Shown here: positions 61,901 to 64,000 of the stretch, piece by piece | Numbering within the stretch: the stretch's first letter is position 1 | How the letters are laid out: every line of letters starts with the position of its first letter | Assembly (NCBI RefSeq): GCF_900100375.1 | Contig: NZ_FNEZ01000001.1 | Location: 922,394-986,393, forward strand | DNA length: 64,000 nucleotides | Reading direction: 5' to 3' | Source: Flavobacterium noncentrifugens | GTDB taxonomy: Bacteria > Bacteroidota > Bacteroidia > Flavobacteriales > Flavobacteriaceae | Made by a program: the position numbers and the translations under genes | The notes under the pieces: model-generated | Told to the model about the DNA's origin: nothing | The model's database searches: none | What the model saw: the letters and a program-made list of their open reading frames with translations, nothing else

Positions 61901-62841
61901 CAAGCGGTGAGAATGCCATTGTCATAGGAATTGTTGTAGCAGTAGCTTCATATCTTATCACATCGGCCATAAATCATACAGCCATCACGTATCCGGGACT
62001 GATGTTTTCAGCCATTAGTGGTGCGATTGGTGGCGCAGTAACCAGTGGAATAGGCTCTGTGGCATTGACCATCAACGACTTCTGGATAAGGGCAACATTT
62101 CAGACCGTCGCCCATGGTATTTTCCAGGGAAGTATGGCCGCAGTTTCTGGAGGCAAATTCTGGACTGGTTTTGCGGCAGGAAGCGTTAGTAGTTTGGGAG
62201 CAAGCATGTGGACTGGCGGCGGAGCCGGGGAATGGCAGGGTATCGGTGGACAATTTGCAGATTCAGGAGTTGGGACTATCGCCTTTGGTACTATATCGGG
62301 CGGTGCTGGAGCAGCCCTCACTGGCGGAAATTTTTGGCAGGGTGCTGTTACAGGTTTAATTGTAAGTGGATTGAATCATGTGTCACATATGAAAGATATG
62401 AGAAAATTTATGAGAAACAGATTTCATAAGCTAGACCCAGATGCAGTTCCTAAGAAGAATATGAAATCAGTCAACGATGTTTTTCAAGATGTCGATGAGT
62501 TAGAATCTTTCCACAAGGATAGTGGAAATTATGAAATTGTTATTGATCTAAAAACTGCAAATGGAAATAGAGGATATACAATTAATGAAAAAATCTACTT
62601 ATATAAAGGAGCTTTTAAATCAAACTTATGGTTAGCCTCTACAATATTTCACGAAAGCTATCATGCATATCAAGAAACGTGGCACAATGGACAAATTTAT
62701 TCAGACTTATTTACACGGTTTGGTGGTGCGGGTCCTCGAATGAATTCAGAATTGGAGCGACAAGCCTACATGTTTGAATGGCTAATGGGAAATCAACATT
62801 CTGATATTTTAGAACAAATAAGAAGAAACACAATTAATTAA
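55987..62841 (+). CDS. SpvB/FG-GAP/RHS polymorphic toxin with a C-terminal HExxH (zincin-like) tip
   Basis: This 2284-residue secreted giant has a signal peptide (ending ISAQ). An SpvB-like N-terminus (about 25-95) is followed by five FG-GAP/VCBS calcium-type motifs (D-x-[ND]-x-DG) near 331, 457, 543, 598 and 668. A long run of RHS/YD repeats follows, interrupted by a jelly-roll-like insert (about 1592-1714). The RHS core ends with YCVNNPFKYTDPSGE near 1975. The variable tip starts with a Gly-rich, partly hydrophobic stretch (1977-2135) and ends in a domain with HESYH at 2222-2226 and ELERQA at 2255-2260. This fits a gluzincin. The ATG at 55987 gives the signal peptide; the frame opens at 55969. 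Confidence 0.92.
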   Translation: MKTYLLPFFCIFLINNISAQFHDTQGKLDISDSGQSVYTLPISLPPSIQNVGPKIDLQYSSGQIGGIAGQGWNLSSISTIYRVSSRKDIDGFIDAVDFDDNDKLSLDGQRLISKTGSYWADGSTYETEFQSNFKIELMGQDSNIYFVVTNADGSRSWYGNFGGMNATDQTAYYITRYEDANGNFIVYNYTNYTPAGSAPKLYLTNIQFSANTVSNTTPLNNITFTYRDAARTETTYIKGLKLIKSKILSKIEVNTNNLLFKKYELTHTADSQLGYEKLTKIQEYNNSGEAANPIELEYYNTNRGNLDWAGDEASYTYRGGTDFSGFSKSGDFDGDGEMDVVCNNKLYRNILRNTINAIPVIDMPLNVPMQFTAMTVKDNKLNDRESFVNCELGKFSNFTFKAYNLNSITSAIALDYTRTIPNLNNTTVTGGNPPWVGTCVNNGGSEPTPANYLASGDFNGDGITEVLITQETGCQKNLALDRVWNPNNGGFYETICTETRNCTGNKTMWVDLNPNSTFPAGYYTLYNWSTIFPHSSYTKTITLDFNGDGKTDVLRVYDGNKYIIATLRESKTAPNLVCEKIGEGTLGDYTATKSVLFGDYNGDGKMDIIMPTTEGCSGCNWWAIYYSDPNPAGGEYFDKEYHQIVEYWPDTNSAPMNDSHMTSEYFAMDTNNDGKSDLIRVFRNTWRSSPFWDPDNWDFQWKVFAYINNVGNTSVRTFIQDGAAANHPFSTDRNMICIAASSSSRVNRSFGTRQNELAMINLTENLITHFDFTKDVNSENLIKVKQSANGGILDEIEYVSAKLEVPFVYSILDPVNYPLVRYRSIPSLKLVSKLKNTTLGISRFQEFKYVDYVSDYSGVGPIGFAKTARTSWYLTENDQKIWNATVNDRNNRNATLRTFTRLNAANESFNFSETGSIISRTENTYVPATIDPVSKKYTLLLQSKKTTDLLTNVVNEQTFQEYTTDGYYLPKIVLNKNYLGANLQGTTKTTTLYSNAINGTGSSYYIGRPYEITTEVSAYGNTQTTSEKLFYNNGNVTRTEKKPVSDAVTLVEEMDYFPNGNLKTKTLSAIGTTALNQVTPRVTAYTYDSTNRFIKTTLDFQGILTTNDTYHTIYGLPLIVTNNTFGQTTTNQYDMWGKRTKITDFLGKSINYAYTKVPEGYTTTETSDDGNVSSITSDALAREIRRGKKNIDGVWSYKDTRYDAFSRKSQESEPYSGTDTPKWSTIEYDVYSRPIKNISFTGKMINTTYDGLEITIRDGVTTKKVIKNSNSHIVSSTDTPGGTITYSYDAVGNLLSSSYSGAVLTMQYDAWGRKTSLSDPSAGLYTYNYNAFGETILETTPKGTTTYTLNAFGKPLTKRVLGATSAENTDILSTYNYDPTYKWLNSINVTNPNDGNSSYAYTYDTSGTNTKQLKKTVETTPQAVFTRDLTFDGFGRVLTETSTATANGKSATKTIYNTYKNGAHWQMKDTNLSGSILWQTNNTNAKGQLTSATLGNGISIQNSFDEFGFPAKIKHDLTTTSTVNIMTLDTKFNAVRGNLDYRNNSLFDMYEEFKYDDLDRLKSWMNSDGIIWNCQFNTDTEGFQDNQDMQHDNYFYNNSGKLVANLSGEGAGIEKQISTNTTIGKVFRITFDVEMPTVLNDCRLFATVYESNPATGEKIGNLNYTLQMNATGSYDLTYTVTQFTDVYFKLFIDRGRPFPMMQITLDNLKVKAMINNIQEYDDQGKIIANNLGTYNYTNNQKPFQNTSIKPITPAAKISLASTQTITYNAFKSPIEIIQSTERISFGYNAMEDRSVMYYGSNNANKLLRPTRKYYSSDGSMEIKYALTGETEFVLYLGGDAYSAPLLVKSDGVNPINANNNYYLHRDYLGSIVAITNNTGGIVEKRHFDAWGNALKIQNGTGNTLPKLTFTDRGYTGHEHMQGVGLINMNGRVYDPSLHRFLQPDNYVQDPFSTQNYNRYGYCVNNPFKYTDPSGENAIVIGIVVAVASYLITSAINHTAITYPGLMFSAISGAIGGAVTSGIGSVALTINDFWIRATFQTVAHGIFQGSMAAVSGGKFWTGFAAGSVSSLGASMWTGGGAGEWQGIGGQFADSGVGTIAFGTISGGAGAALTGGNFWQGAVTGLIVSGLNHVSHMKDMRKFMRNRFHKLDPDAVPKKNMKSVNDVFQDVDELESFHKDSGNYEIVIDLKTANGNRGYTINEKIYLYKGAFKSNLWLASTIFHESYHAYQETWHNGQIYSDLFTRFGGAGPRMNSELERQAYMFEWLMGNQHSDILEQIRRNTIN

Positions 62842-62846
62842 CGCAT

Positions 62847-63551
62847 ATGAAATTTATAATTTTTTTACCGTTGTTCATCATCACATTACTAGGATGTCAG
62901 AGTAATAAAGGGGTAGAACTTGAAATAATTAATCAGGAAGTTATTTCCCTTAAAGTCCGGCCTGCTGAAACATTAAAATATTTTTCTGATTCAACCTTTA
63001 GATTGAAGTCCAAGAATATAATCACCTACAAATTGACTAACAATGACGATAAAACATATTTTTTTAATCTAAACTGGTATTCGCATCAATTAAAAAATGT
63101 AAATGGTATTAATATTGGGAGGGCTTATCTAAATTTTTTTGACAACGAACATAAAAATGTTCTCACCTATGGATTTTCTCCTTCGAAAGGAGATACATGT
63201 TATGATGAATTTACTAAATCCCAACAACTTACCGCAAAAGAACTGGGTTACAAAATTGATGGAATGGAAAAGTTTTATTATGATAATAATAATTTTATAT
63301 TATATCCAGGTGAAACATTATATTTTGAAGCATATATTAATTTGCCACTTGGCGGAGAATTTCAGTATTATAATGCACGATTCAATTACAAAAAAACTTA
63401 CAAAGCTGAAATATTAATGTGTAGCGATAGCATAAATTACAAAAAAAAATTATCTAGAACTGTAGTGAGAACAATATTAAAAAATAAGTTTGAAGTTTAT
63501 CATGGAATAATCAAATCAAAAAACAATATTCCTGTAAGGTTTATTGAATAA
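62847..63551 (+). CDS. Lipoprotein, candidate immunity protein for the RHS tip
   Basis: This 234-residue lipoprotein (lipobox LLGC near residue 17) starts five bases after the RHS stop. It has no recognised domain: a beta-rich mature part with ITYKLTNNDDKTYFFNLNWYSH, YPGETLYFEAYINLPLGGEF, and a basic C-terminus. It is markedly AT-richer than the window average, as usual for tip-linked immunity genes. Its envelope location would suit blocking a protease acting outside the cytoplasm. The role is inferred from position. Confidence 0.7.
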   Translation: MKFIIFLPLFIITLLGCQSNKGVELEIINQEVISLKVRPAETLKYFSDSTFRLKSKNIITYKLTNNDDKTYFFNLNWYSHQLKNVNGINIGRAYLNFFDNEHKNVLTYGFSPSKGDTCYDEFTKSQQLTAKELGYKIDGMEKFYYDNNNFILYPGETLYFEAYINLPLGGEFQYYNARFNYKKTYKAEILMCSDSINYKKKLSRTVVRTILKNKFEVYHGIIKSKNNIPVRFIE

Positions 63552-63771
63552 AATCGTATATCTGAACTTAGAGATACTGCATTTTTTTATCTATAACATA
63601 AATTATTTTACTCGCGGAATGCGAATTTTATAGAGAGTTGAAACGAATAAAATTTACATTCAGTTTCATCCAAACCCGCCTGTCGAAATAAAAAGTTGGA
63701 TTTAAAAGTGATGGCAAAGAAGAAATTATACTTTTTAAGAAAATTCCATAATTTTAAATATATTTATTTGC
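63552..63771. other. AT-rich gap after the candidate immunity gene
   Basis: About 220 bp with no gene, clear promoter or repeat recognised. It separates the immunity candidate from the RHS tip remnant. Confidence 0.4.
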
Positions 63772-63961
63772 AACATCGATTACCTATCCTCGATTGATGT
63801 TTGAGCCATTAGCGGTGCCTTCACATCTGGTTCGGTTCTCTCGCACTTACGATTGATGATTTTTGGATACGAATGACATTCCAACTGTTGCCCATGGCAT
63901 TTTCTACGGAAGTATGGCTGCCGTTTCCAGAGGTAAATTCTGGACCGGTTTTGCGACAAAG
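63772..63961 (+). pseudogene. Decayed fragment of a second RHS C-terminal tip region
   Basis: The stretch aligns with the bridge region of the intact RHS tip (about 61980-62180). Recognisable pieces are AGCCATTAG-GGTGC, then a segment coding INDFWIR-like IDDFWIR. After it comes VAHGIFYGSMAAVSRGKFWTGFA, matching VAHGIFQGSMAAVSGGKFWTGFA. A one-base deletion near 63880 (TTCCAACTG against TTTCAGACCG) breaks the frame, and earlier bases are lost. Most differences are at third codon positions. It runs into a terminator at 63968. Confidence 0.85.
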
Positions 63962-63967
63962 ATGAAA

Positions 63968-63996
63968 AAGCCCAACTTGTTACAGTCGGGCTTCTT
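63968..63996 (+). terminator. Intrinsic terminator after the RHS remnant
   Basis: AAGCCC (63968-63973) with ACT pairs with AGT and GGGCTT (63988-63993) around TGTTAC, followed by a T-rich end. It probably closes the former tip cassette or the present operon. Confidence 0.75.
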
Positions 63997-64000
63997 GTGC

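Noticed and set aside
1..64000. CRISPR array, prophage or insertion sequence
   Set aside because: No regularly spaced repeats, and no transposase, integrase or phage structural genes are visible on either strand. The RHS region lacks flanking mobility genes.

Overview
The window reads as chromosomal DNA of a Flavobacterium-like member of the Bacteroidota. Three proteins carry C-terminal type IX secretion (T9SS) sorting domains. Several promoters fit the TTG / TAnnTTTG form of this phylum, and Shine-Dalgarno sequences are mostly absent. Several proteins are outer-envelope lipoproteins, and dispersed intergenic repeats are present.

Layout. 1-5.4 kb: end of an unknown gene, a chloramphenicol-acetyltransferase-like enzyme with a HAD phosphatase, metG, then an LD-carboxypeptidase/YraN pair. 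5.5-22.2 kb: a T9SS-secreted metalloprotease, mfd with a lipoprotein, a threonine-dehydrogenase-like SDR, an ammonium transporter, a 2OG-Fe(II) oxygenase, a CotH lipoprotein and an M13 peptidase. 22.4-25.4 kb: a Cys-rich copper-storage-type protein and a two-gene DNA-repair radical-SAM module whose second member is fused to a 2H phosphoesterase domain.

25.4-43.6 kb is dense in efflux and regulation. It holds a TetR-controlled SDR/thioesterase/DHA2 pump operon with matching operators, an AraC regulator facing two MFS pumps, a LytS/LytTR two-component pair facing a TolC/RND/adaptor operon, and a LysR regulator facing a quinone-reductase-type flavoprotein and a small monooxygenase. 44-53.5 kb: CorA, tRNA-Arg(CCU), an ELWxxDGT-repeat T9SS protein, small enzymes, a class-C-type serine hydrolase with an AraC regulator, and a sterol-desaturase-family membrane protein. 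The last is preceded by a Cys-rich leader peptide and an intrinsic terminator, an attenuator-like arrangement.

53.9-64 kb is visibly AT-richer and is a polymorphic-toxin locus: an XRE regulator, a long gene-free region with a promoter, a small T9SS protein with one YD-repeat-like motif, and a 2284-residue SpvB/FG-GAP/RHS protein. The RHS tip ends in a predicted HExxH zincin. A lipoprotein follows at once and is a candidate immunity protein. Beyond it lies a frameshifted remnant of a second RHS tip, a trace of tip exchange or displacement.

The items most likely to be undescribed are the zincin-tipped RHS locus with its orphan tip, the Cys-rich leader/attenuator, the three-copy intergenic repeat family with conserved flanks and an interchangeable central stem, and the EF-hand loop inside an RND permease.
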